6,922 nucleotides of DNA from Desulfobulbaceae bacterium UBA2775 (GTDB lineage: Bacteria; Desulfobacterota; Desulfobulbia; Desulfobulbales; Desulfocapsaceae): positions 1 to 6,922 of the forward strand of contig DEIL01000061.1 in the NCBI GenBank assembly GCA_002352445.1, in the 5' to 3' direction. Numbering within the stretch: position 1 is the first letter of the stretch; each line of letters begins with the position of its first letter. The position numbers and the translations under genes were made by a program. The notes beneath the pieces are model-generated. The model was not told the DNA's origin. It ran no database searches and was given only the letters and a program-made list of their open reading frames with translations. Positions 1 through 6,824 of the stretch are shown in pieces.

Positions 1-250
1 ACCTCCTGTGAGCTTCGCCAACCGCAAGCTTTAACCCTTCTTTTGTTTGGGGAACTGCAATCAGATGGACATGATTCGGCATAAGGCAATATGCCCAAAT
101 CTCGACTTGGTATTTGCCGCACCACTCCGACATTAAATCCAAATAAGATTTGTAATCTTCATCATTGAAAAAAATTTGTTGCCTCCTGTTTCCTCTCTGA
201 GTCACGTGATGGGGATAACCAGGAGCGACGACTCGTGCTATGCGTGCCAT
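1..250 (-). CDS. REP-associated tyrosine transposase (RAYT), N-terminal part, cut by window edge
   Basis: Reading the minus strand from the ATG at 250-248 gives 83 codons without a stop; the rest lies beyond position 1. The start MARIARVVAPGYPHHVTQRG, followed by NRRQ, is the characteristic N-terminus of Y1 transposases of the IS200/IS605-related RAYT group (Transposase_17-like). The HUH metal-binding pair is visible as H60 and H62 in CLMPNHVHLI. The catalytic tyrosine would lie further on, outside the window. Family members act as single-strand DNA endonucleases on hairpin-forming REP or element ends. This ATG fits the family's usual start; no clear Shine-Dalgarno precedes it, and a 12-bp palindrome sits 7 bases upstream instead. 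Whether the complete gene is intact cannot be judged. Family identity is confident; activity and mobility are unknown. Confidence 0.92.
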   Translation of the reverse strand, partial: MARIARVVAPGYPHHVTQRGNRRQQIFFNDEDYKSYLDLMSEWCGKYQVEIWAYCLMPNHVHLIAVPQTKEGLKLAVGEAHRR

Positions 251-256
251 TGGTAG

Positions 257-268
257 ATTTGATCAAAT
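257..268. repeat. 12-bp perfect palindrome just upstream of the RAYT start
   Basis: ATTTGATCAAAT reads identically on both strands and ends 6 bases before the RAYT ATG, where a ribosome binding site would normally be. It could be an operator, a small hairpin occluding the start, or part of a structured element end. The sequence shows only the symmetry; the role is inference. Confidence 0.5.
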
Positions 269-286
269 GCTGCAATCCATGTCATT

Positions 287-304
287 ATTAAGTACGGTGT
301 CCCC
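287..304 (-). mobile_element. Probable outer end of the RAYT element
   Basis: On the minus strand this reads GGGGACACCGTACTTAAT, about 40-55 bases upstream of the RAYT start. From memory, a near-identical string (GGGGACACCATACTTAAT) recurs in front of RAYT-type transposase genes in many Desulfobacterota and related genomes, so I read it as the conserved 5' flank or end of this element. That rests on recollection, not on a search. The position fits: sequence on the far side of the adjoining repeat belongs to a different element (IS66). Confidence 0.5.
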
Positions 305-331
305 CCAATCCCCCCAATCCCCCCAATCCCC
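300..331 (-). repeat. 9-bp tandem repeat, G-quadruplex candidate
   Basis: Three consecutive copies of TCCCCCCAA (plus strand, 300-326) are followed by TCCCC (327-331). On the minus strand this makes four G-runs of 4, 6, 6 and 6 separated by identical 3-base ATT loops, which fits a canonical G-quadruplex pattern with short loops. The G-rich strand is the sense strand of the RAYT gene, about 50-80 bases upstream of its start. The tract lies exactly at the junction between the RAYT flank and the IS66 remnant. Slippage expansion or a structural end signal are both possible. Confidence 0.85.
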
Positions 332-597
332 GGGCGCCCCTGGATAATAACATCTGCGAGCAGGCTTTGAAAAAGGCGATCCTTCACCGCAAAAACGCCC
401 TGTTTTATAAAACCGAGCACGGGGCAAAGGTCGGTGACCTGTTCATGAGCCTGATCCATACCTGCAACCTGGCCGGTGTCAATCCTTTTGATTATCTCAC
501 GACACTGCAGGAACACGCCTCGGAACTGCCGGTGCACCCGGACAGATGGATGCCATGGAATTATGCTGAGACCTCTTCAATGCCTGAGACTCCCTGA
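325..597 (+). pseudogene. IS66-family transposase (TnpC), C-terminal remnant
   Basis: The plus frame ending at TGA 595-597 carries the conserved C-terminus of IS66-type transposases. It begins NPRAPLDNNICEQALKKA (family form NPGAPLDNN), then has HRKNALFYKT, VGDLFMSLIHTC and NPFDYLTTLQ, and ends with the typical WMPWNY motif. About 90 residues are present, against roughly 500 in a full TnpC, so the catalytic core is absent. The frame stays open upstream only through the 9-bp repeat to a TAA at 289-291, so the 5' part was removed at that junction, plausibly by insertion of, or recombination with, the RAYT element. No ATG start exists; a TTG at 367 is fortuitous. No TnpA or TnpB partner is visible. 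Base composition is richer in G+C than the large gene beyond, as expected of acquired DNA. It is certainly a fragment and not functional. Confidence 0.92.
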
Positions 598-879
598 ACC
601 GCAAACCCAGTAGTCCTATTGCTAACCTGACTGGCAGGGTGCCTGTTCAAAACGGGCTCCCTTCCTCCAAATTGGCACTCTAAATATTTTTTTGGCTTGT
701 GCACGTCTACCGAAAGGACACGAATGGTTTCAAATATATCAGAGGAAATTTAATCTTGCTTTGGATTTCATTTTTTTGGGAGAGGATAACTGGATTACGA
801 AATGATGGAAAAAAAGATTGGATTACAACTTTCTATTAAAAAGTGAGGAGCAATTGAGAAACCAAAACTTCTTGAGACC
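598..879. other. Intergenic stretch with no supported gene
   Basis: The first part, to about 660, is relatively GC-rich and may be the non-coding right end of the IS66 element (a short CAGG-GTG-CCTG hairpin at 635-645), but I cannot identify its terminal inverted repeat. From about 680 the DNA turns AT-rich with runs of A and T. The longest plausible start-to-stop frame is a 14-codon ATG ORF at 803-847 with no well-placed ribosome site. I see no RNA gene or promoter that I can defend. Confidence 0.5.
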
Positions 880-922
880 AAAAAGAATAGACACCTTCGG
901 TCATCCCGGGAGGTGTCTATTC
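880..922 (-). terminator. Intrinsic terminator of the large secreted-protein gene
   Basis: On the minus strand, GAATAGACACCT (922-911) and AGGTGTCTATTC (896-885) form a perfect 12-bp stem with a 14-base loop. The loop can itself fold weakly through CGG/CCG. TTTTT (884-880) follows immediately. The stem begins 15 bases after the TAA of the large gene, as expected of a rho-independent terminator. The plus direction has no T-run directly after the stem, so it should act mainly on minus-strand transcripts. Confidence 0.9.
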
Positions 923-937
923 ATATAAAATTCATTT

Positions 938-3900
938 TTAGTTAGTGATGGTGGATATGAAACAACCACCTCCGCCACCTCCACCTGGATCGGGATCTGG
1001 TGGCACAGCACCTGGAACTACAGGTCCACTTGGGTCAATGATGATCCCATTAACAACGCCATCAGCATCACCATCACCACCATCGGTAAGCGTCAAGACA
1101 ACACGATTACCGTTTATTTTTATAGATTTAAAATCAACCATCTTGTCATCGGCATAGTCATATTTGTGCCATCCTGTTAGTGTGTCTTCCAATTCAGAAA
1201 AATGGAAAGTCACATCTACTTTAGCAGGATCTTTCTCATCCACCTTCAGACCATCGATACGGAAGCTAAACAAACCAAATGGCATTTTGTCACCTGGCAT
1301 TATCGGTACGTCACCTGCAGACAGAGTAGAAAGATAGTTAAGATTACCTTCGCTTGTTTCGATACCAACCATGGCCCTATCTACTGCATTCTTTATGGGA
1401 TAGAGGCCTTCTTCATCATGATCATTTGTTCCATTTTTATTTGTGTCAGCGTATTCTGTTGCCTTCACTTCACATTCATCGTCGATACCATTGCCATCCT
1501 TATCATTAGTATCACTTGTAACAGTTTCAAAAGAAGCTTCAGCCCAATCTGACCAAAGTCCAGTGCTGTCCTGATGTCGCGTGCGAATAATATAAAGTTT
1601 TTCTTTTTGTAAAATTCCTGCTGGCAATGCCAAACTCTTGTAGTCGTCTTCTTTCGAAAAACTAAAGGCTTTTTGATAAACTAAACTATTCGACAATTCG
1701 ATTTCCCACTCTGATCCAGCCATATAATCTCCTCTGGATATTATGTCTGGGTCCTTGAATCCTTCGTCCTCAAGGTTGGTCACTTCAGATGAAATCACTT
1801 TGTTTTCTATAATATTGGTTATACCTGAAGTATCAATAACGGGTGTAGTGGGCTTGTGTTCATTAGGAGTGTCATTGATATCATTTGGATCAGAATAGTG
1901 TTTAATCTCATCTTCATCGCTAAAATTATCACCATCTGTATCAAGTGGAAAATCCTTATATTCCTGTGTAACCGTCACTTCTTTTGGATTCCCTACAGCT
2001 CCTTCAGCAGTGACACGAATAGTTCCTGTTCGGGAGGAGCCTGAATCGTTAGATGTAAAATCTGCGGTTATTGTTCCGCTATCTGTGCCGCTTGATCCTG
2101 ATTTAATAGAAAGCCAGCTCTCTCCAAATGTAATCGAGGCTGTCCAGGACATAGTCCCGCTACCTGTGTTGCTCACGGAAAATGAGGTCGTGCCACTATC
2201 GAATCCAACACTCCGGGATTCAGGTGTCACAGAAAGTTTTGGAATTATAAATGGATTTGCATCTTTGAAAGTTACATCAACGTCATAATCTGATTGAATA
2301 TTACTCAATGTATATGTGTTCCCACCAGTCTGAGCAATTTGTTTATTTACATACCATTTATCAACAGCATAGTTTGTGTCTGGTGTAGCTGAAAGCGTGA
2401 CATCTGTACCGCTGTTATAGGTACCACCGGCCGAAATTGTTCCATTTCCGCCAATAACACTGGTCGAAAGGATATATGTCACGTCTCCCGCTTTACTGGC
2501 TGATAAGTAAATACATTGCGGTCCGTCATCTGCATCCGATAAGAAAATTCTGATTTCCCCGGTCACAGTCTGACCGGGAGTGATTTCATCCCTATTGACA
2601 TGGATGGTATGTGAGTTTTTATCGGAAGTTCCTGTAGAACTGCCGCTATCTGGTGAGGCACTGAAATAAGTTGCCCCCTCAGTTACCTCAACAGAGTAAT
2701 TTAATGTCTCATCACCATCATTCCAGATATCGAACACAACATCCTGGCCATTGGTTCCCATATAACTGCTATTTATACTCTTGGCAATTGAGGGTGCCGG
2801 TATTTCTTCGACAATTAAACCTGATGTAGAGGCTATCTCATCAAACCCATTTTCTACATCCTGAGTCTTAAACTTATAACTATAACTGCCAGCTGGCAAA
2901 GTTGTTGTATAGCTGTATGTACTGTCAGTCTCTGTGCCAGTACCTGGTTTTAATTGCATCGTTTTGCTGGAGCCATTAATGTAAACTTTCACATACTGCG
3001 GAACATCTCCGTCCTGATCATAATAATTAACCGTAAACTCGAAGTCCGTTTCCGTATCCCCGCTTGTAGGAGTAACTGCCGGGTTGTTTAAAACCGGTTC
3101 ATTATTTTCAAGTGCAACGGTAAAGAAGTATCTATGATCGCCTGATGAATCTGCACTCCATGGACTCCAGTTGCCCAAATCATCACGATACCTTACATGC
3201 CAATAGTAGGTCTTACCGTATTCCAATGGTAAACTTGTTCTATCGCATTCACTGACAGAGTCATAACCACCGTAAGCACCTGGATTATAGGTGTGATTAA
3301 CTGCTGTTCCTGCAACAAAACCTGTATCATAAACAATTAACTCTTGGCCGCTTGCAGGACCGACTTCATTATCACATCGTACACAGAGTTGATAACCAGT
3401 GTATCCATTTGGCTGACTTTCCATGTGCCATTGGAATGTAGTTATTAAATTATCTGTAATTTGAGCTTCTTGTACTGGCAAGCCTGGTATAGGAATACCG
3501 GATCTCAGGATCCCAATGTTGTCTATGCCAATCTCAGAGTCTCCCTTAATTCCATCGGGAGTAATACTAAAAAGCAATATACCGGTTTTACCCCTTAAAT
3601 CATTTATCGGAATTCTAACATCTTCCGAATTCAAAACACTATTAATTGGAGATTGATACAATTCAGTCCCCTCGCTATTATCTAATGGTAAAAACAAAAC
3701 AGAAAAAAGGTCATAAGAACTCTTATTAATTATATCCCACTTAAAAGACAATGTTGTTGCATCTTCTGGGATATAGAGGGAGTTATGCATTGCATAAGAA
3801 TCAGCACCTATAGTATTTATGTTACAAGAAATCCTTAACATCGAGTGGGTAAAAGCAGAGCTTGTACTTCGTCCTACATGAAATTCCCATCCTGGTGAAC

Positions 3901-6565
3901 GACCTGGAAAAATATCATTATGTTTGAAATATCCATTATATACTGGAACAATATCATAAACTGACAAAGGAGCTCTCTTGGATAATTCAGCAGTGGTGTT
4001 ATCCGGAATTCCTCCACCCCCAAGGCGAGAATAATAAAATCCCTCATGTGCACGAATTGAACCCATATTATCATACCAGTTGTCCGGCACAAGCATTTGA
4101 CCGTCGCCATCATCTTCGCTTGCATCACTTGTAATATCAATCGTACCCAGATAGAAAAGATGTACATCCGAGTGTTCCAGGACATAACCTCCACCTGATA
4201 AAACATCATCTTGTAATGGAATGTTAGATGCTCCATCAACCTCTTCGCCAACAAAATCTAAATCAATATTCCCATTTCGCCAATAGTTTACTGCCCATCC
4301 TATCGGACTCTTGTTTTGATTTCTCCACAAATAGATTTTATTTCCAGGGTCTACAAATTTTACAGGATGTGGATCGAGCAAAGTAACCTGCTCTACAGTA
4401 AAATCTGGCATATATTCAGCAATACGCCGAATTGCCATCGAGTTAACAACATTTCCACGGCTATGTCCTATAAAGTGCATCAAATGGAATAGCTCAACAT
4501 GGTTATAATCTGGACCGCTATATCCTGTTGGTGGATAATCGAATAGCGATGCTTTCAAGGCAGCAAACATTGCATCGCCAGCAGCTTCTGAGTATCCATA
4601 CCCCCCTCTGCCCGCAGTCATTGCAGATTCAACTGCCCAGTCGAAAATCAGGACAATTTCTCCATCGTCAATATTGTTTGGCATAGAATGATTGTTATCC
4701 CAATCCCATATAGTTCCATCGTAGGAATAAGTATTTCCTAAGAAACTCCACTTACCAGTGTTTGGAATATATTCAAATGCTACACCTTTACCAGCTCTTT
4801 TGATAATGGCTGAAGCTAAATTGTCTGCCCATCTGGGACGATTCGTTCTAGGGGTCCATCCATGAGTAATCACAGTGACACCATAGTCTTTAGTATAGAG
4901 GCCGAAATTTCCTGACTCATCATCAATATTTGGATCGTCAACACTGCTGATCCTGATTCGATAATATGGGCCTGTGGGCAGGTCACCTGGGTTTTGCGAA
5001 GGAGTCCAGTTGAACTGGCCTAAGTTAGCACCTTTCTCAAGAAGCGGATGCCAATCGTCATCTGTATCAATATTACTGTATTCAATTTTTACATATGAAC
5101 CAATATCACCAGTAGATTCCCAAGTAATTGAAGTCATTTCATTAATATCAAGCTGAGCACCATCTCCCAAATTTGTATTGGTAATTGTTATGCTTTTAGC
5201 ATTTTCAGTAACAATATAGGCATCAGTCCACTTCCAAGAATCTGTCCATTCCCAGGCGTTGTTTGCCAGATGCGTATAGACCGCCGGTGCATATCTGATT
5301 TGTCCTGTATCCGTTGTGGTAAATCCAAAAGAAAAAACCTGATTCTGTCCATTAGCGGTAGGAACCTGTTGTTCCTGTGATGACCACATTTCTAAATCAG
5401 GATTACCGTCGCCATTCGTATCAATCCAAAAATTAACTTTTGCACCTAAAGGAATATAAACCAAATCGCTTCTGACAATCACCTTGAACTCAATTGTGGT
5501 ATTCGGAAGAACTTCGTCGCTTGGGTTAAGTTTTGCATGGCTAGTATTATCCCATACTTCTACCTCATAAACAAATGGGTATTTACGTAGTAGCTTGTGA
5601 GAAGTTGACCCTTGTTGGACCGTAACTTGTTCACTGTTCCAAAATTCAAAAACATTGAATGGGGTGTTCCCATTAAAATATCCCTCAAGTAAATACGTAT
5701 TTGGTTGCACATCTTCAAAAGTTGTTGGTGAACCAAATTCGGTCTTCATTGGCGATGTATAGAGTATAAATTTCGAAGTTCCACCTACAGGAAGATCACT
5801 ATCCTCATAATTCCTTAAGGTTGCTGTAAGATCACTTTTTGATACAACTGAAATCGACCAACTAACAGAATCTGTATCGCCAGATTCATCATAAACCGTA
5901 GCGGTAAGAGTGTAGTTGCCTGCCACATCGAATGTGTAGCCAGAGTAATCCGTAAAATCTACCGTATCATTTGAGCCACTAAACCCAAGTGTATCCTGAT
6001 CCGTGTGAGTTTCTGGACCAGAGAGTGACCATTCAACTTTCCAAAGGTCACCACCGCTGTCCTTACCTCGGACAGTAAATCCTTGATTGGTTTCTACTTC
6101 TATCGTTATCGAACTTGCTGGTGTTTCCCTGGATGCGGTTGGATCTGGATCATTATATATTAGCCAGTAATACACTGACTTCACATTCCAATTACCGTCA
6201 TATATTACCAACTTCACCTTATATCCTGAATTTACGTAAGTTGAAAATTTCGGATCCCATCCAGTCGAAGTACTATCACTCCATATTTCTGTATAGCCGC
6301 CCCCAGTATTTTTATATGCTACATAATTATAGCTCCCCAGCGGCACATGGTTTACAAAAAAAGAATGAGTGCCTCCACTCTCAAGTTGTACATCCATAAA
6401 ATGGTCATTACCATCTGAATAATATGTCTGTTCATAAGTTTCAGCGTAAGCGTTTGATGTGAAAGTGAGAAAAGCCAACCATAGCAGGACTACAAATAGA
6501 GCACTCATTTTCAGTGTGTAAATTTTGCTTTTCTTTTCTTTGGATGTAATTGTTAATATGCTCAT
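938..6565 (-). CDS. Giant secreted multidomain protein with lipase-like alpha/beta hydrolase, BACON and choice-of-anchor U domains
   Basis: This is an intact 1875-codon gene. Residues 1-41 form a Sec signal peptide: a Lys-rich n-region, a hydrophobic core at 21-36 and a likely cut at AYA|ET. No Cys follows it, so it is not a lipoprotein. Domains in order: N-terminal beta-rich segment (42-140); PKD/Ig-like (146-240); two beta-sandwich segments (246-330, 331-452) with a DTNGDG Ca loop at 382; Kre9/KNH-like Ig domain (458-557); alpha/beta hydrolase (560-815); jelly-roll-like segment (870-1022); Fn3-like (1030-1150); Ig-like (1151-1252); BACON-like (1256-1357); divergent InlB B-repeat (1363-1434); BACON (1442-1535); Ca loop DTDGDN (1542); Fn3-like (1570-1681); Ca loops at 1688 and 1707; choice-of-anchor U domain (1720-1846); Pro/Gly linker with Gly7-Cys (1861-1868) and end FISTITN. 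The first ATG is chosen because AAGGAA lies 8 bases upstream; Met20 lacks this and would lose the basic n-region. The gene stands alone before a strong terminator. I infer a surface or secreted esterase/adhesin; the substrate is unknown. Confidence 0.93.
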   Translation of the reverse strand: MSILTITSKEKKSKIYTLKMSALFVVLLWLAFLTFTSNAYAETYEQTYYSDGNDHFMDVQLESGGTHSFFVNHVPLGSYNYVAYKNTGGGYTEIWSDSTSTGWDPKFSTYVNSGYKVKLVIYDGNWNVKSVYYWLIYNDPDPTASRETPASSITIEVETNQGFTVRGKDSGGDLWKVEWSLSGPETHTDQDTLGFSGSNDTVDFTDYSGYTFDVAGNYTLTATVYDESGDTDSVSWSISVVSKSDLTATLRNYEDSDLPVGGTSKFILYTSPMKTEFGSPTTFEDVQPNTYLLEGYFNGNTPFNVFEFWNSEQVTVQQGSTSHKLLRKYPFVYEVEVWDNTSHAKLNPSDEVLPNTTIEFKVIVRSDLVYIPLGAKVNFWIDTNGDGNPDLEMWSSQEQQVPTANGQNQVFSFGFTTTDTGQIRYAPAVYTHLANNAWEWTDSWKWTDAYIVTENAKSITITNTNLGDGAQLDINEMTSITWESTGDIGSYVKIEYSNIDTDDDWHPLLEKGANLGQFNWTPSQNPGDLPTGPYYRIRISSVDDPNIDDESGNFGLYTKDYGVTVITHGWTPRTNRPRWADNLASAIIKRAGKGVAFEYIPNTGKWSFLGNTYSYDGTIWDWDNNHSMPNNIDDGEIVLIFDWAVESAMTAGRGGYGYSEAAGDAMFAALKASLFDYPPTGYSGPDYNHVELFHLMHFIGHSRGNVVNSMAIRRIAEYMPDFTVEQVTLLDPHPVKFVDPGNKIYLWRNQNKSPIGWAVNYWRNGNIDLDFVGEEVDGASNIPLQDDVLSGGGYVLEHSDVHLFYLGTIDITSDASEDDGDGQMLVPDNWYDNMGSIRAHEGFYYSRLGGGGIPDNTTAELSKRAPLSVYDIVPVYNGYFKHNDIFPGRSPGWEFHVGRSTSSAFTHSMLRISCNINTIGADSYAMHNSLYIPEDATTLSFKWDIINKSSYDLFSVLFLPLDNSEGTELYQSPINSVLNSEDVRIPINDLRGKTGILLFSITPDGIKGDSEIGIDNIGILRSGIPIPGLPVQEAQITDNLITTFQWHMESQPNGYTGYQLCVRCDNEVGPASGQELIVYDTGFVAGTAVNHTYNPGAYGGYDSVSECDRTSLPLEYGKTYYWHVRYRDDLGNWSPWSADSSGDHRYFFTVALENNEPVLNNPAVTPTSGDTETDFEFTVNYYDQDGDVPQYVKVYINGSSKTMQLKPGTGTETDSTYSYTTTLPAGSYSYKFKTQDVENGFDEIASTSGLIVEEIPAPSIAKSINSSYMGTNGQDVVFDIWNDGDETLNYSVEVTEGATYFSASPDSGSSTGTSDKNSHTIHVNRDEITPGQTVTGEIRIFLSDADDGPQCIYLSASKAGDVTYILSTSVIGGNGTISAGGTYNSGTDVTLSATPDTNYAVDKWYVNKQIAQTGGNTYTLSNIQSDYDVDVTFKDANPFIIPKLSVTPESRSVGFDSGTTSFSVSNTGSGTMSWTASITFGESWLSIKSGSSGTDSGTITADFTSNDSGSSRTGTIRVTAEGAVGNPKEVTVTQEYKDFPLDTDGDNFSDEDEIKHYSDPNDINDTPNEHKPTTPVIDTSGITNIIENKVISSEVTNLEDEGFKDPDIISRGDYMAGSEWEIELSNSLVYQKAFSFSKEDDYKSLALPAGILQKEKLYIIRTRHQDSTGLWSDWAEASFETVTSDTNDKDGNGIDDECEVKATEYADTNKNGTNDHDEEGLYPIKNAVDRAMVGIETSEGNLNYLSTLSAGDVPIMPGDKMPFGLFSFRIDGLKVDEKDPAKVDVTFHFSELEDTLTGWHKYDYADDKMVDFKSIKINGNRVVLTLTDGGDGDADGVVNGIIIDPSGPVVPGAVPPDPDPGGGGGGGCFISTITN
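4121..4888 (-). other. Alpha/beta-hydrolase (lipase-like) domain, residues ~560-815 of the large protein
   Basis: The strand VTVITHGW (H568-G569) is the oxyanion-hole HG motif of lipases. FIGHSRGNVVNS (700-711) is a GxSxG nucleophile elbow with Ser702. LLDPHPV, 29 residues later, gives acid Asp731 in the position of the LDP motif of pancreatic-type lipases. EHSDVHLFYLGT (797-808) supplies the His, probably H798, with H802 as the alternative. Order and spacing (Ser-Asp-His) fit an active serine hydrolase. As I recall, HFIGHSRG, the LDPHP motif and HSDVHL-YxGT recur together in large secreted proteins of planctomycetes and proteobacteria, usually unannotated beyond the fold. Calling it a lipase or an esterase is inference. 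Confidence 0.85.
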
Positions 6566-6573
6566 ACTGTAGT

Positions 6574-6579
6574 TTCCTT
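6574..6579 (-). promoter_or_regulatory. Shine-Dalgarno of the large gene
   Basis: Minus-strand AAGGAA, within AAAAGGAAA, sits 8 bases before the ATG at 6565-6563. This decides in favour of the first Met over Met20, which has no comparable site. Confidence 0.8.
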
Positions 6580-6759
6580 TTGATGAAATACGTAGAATAA
6601 GAAGAGAAGTCCTCTTTGGGATTATTATTTATCAATTCTCAAATAAGGAATAAAAATATCCAAATGATCTTATCGTTACGGAGAGATTAACATTCTACTA
6701 TGATGATGGTTAAAAATCTCTACAAAAAATTCAATCTTTAACTATCTAGTGCTTGAACG

Positions 6760-6782
6760 AAAAAGGCGTTTTTTCTCGCGCC
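6760..6782 (-). terminator. Weak candidate terminator upstream of the large gene
   Basis: On the minus strand GGCG (6782-6779) and CGCC (6768-6765) enclose a 10-base loop and are followed by TTTTT (6764-6760). A stem of only 4 bp is marginal, and a competing CTCG-GCG-CGAG hairpin overlaps it. It could end a minus-strand transcript entering from beyond 6922, which would make the large gene a separate unit. Confidence 0.25.
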
Positions 6783-6812
6783 GAGGGCCTAATTACTCAA
6801 GAATGACATTAC

Positions 6813-6824
6813 TTCTCATGAGAA
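6813..6824. repeat. 12-bp perfect palindrome in the upstream region
   Basis: TTCTCATGAGAA is fully self-complementary and lies about 250 bases upstream of the large gene's start. Such a site could bind a dimeric regulator, but one perfect 12-mer in AT-rich DNA may also be chance. Confidence 0.4.

Noticed and set aside
300..331. Tandem repeats as a CRISPR array
   Set aside because: The units are 9 bp, directly adjacent and without spacers, so this is a simple tandem repeat.
598..660. IS66 right terminal inverted repeat
   Set aside because: The stretch after the transposase stop may be the element's end, but without the left end in the window no inverted repeat or target duplication can be paired.
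803..847. 14-codon ORF beginning ATGATGGAA
   Set aside because: It is too short, has no Shine-Dalgarno at a workable distance and no neighbour suggesting a leader peptide.
945..2288. Several plus-strand open frames opposite the 3' half of the large gene
   Set aside because: They are antisense to well-recognised domains (BACON, choice-of-anchor U) and have low-complexity or Ile/Phe-rich translations, for example a poly-Pro stretch that mirrors the poly-Gly tail. No ribosome sites support them.
3874..4254. 126-codon open frame on the minus strand inside the large gene
   Set aside because: It overlaps the hydrolase and following segment in another frame, has a Met/Ile-rich composition typical of a shadow frame, and shows no family resemblance.
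6443..6565. Lipoprotein signal for the large protein
   Set aside because: There is no Cys after the hydrophobic core; AYA|ET is a typical signal peptidase I site.
6441..6635. 64-codon minus-strand frame overlapping the start of the large gene
   Set aside because: It reads through the ribosome site and signal-peptide region in a different frame; the signal peptide of the large protein explains this DNA better.
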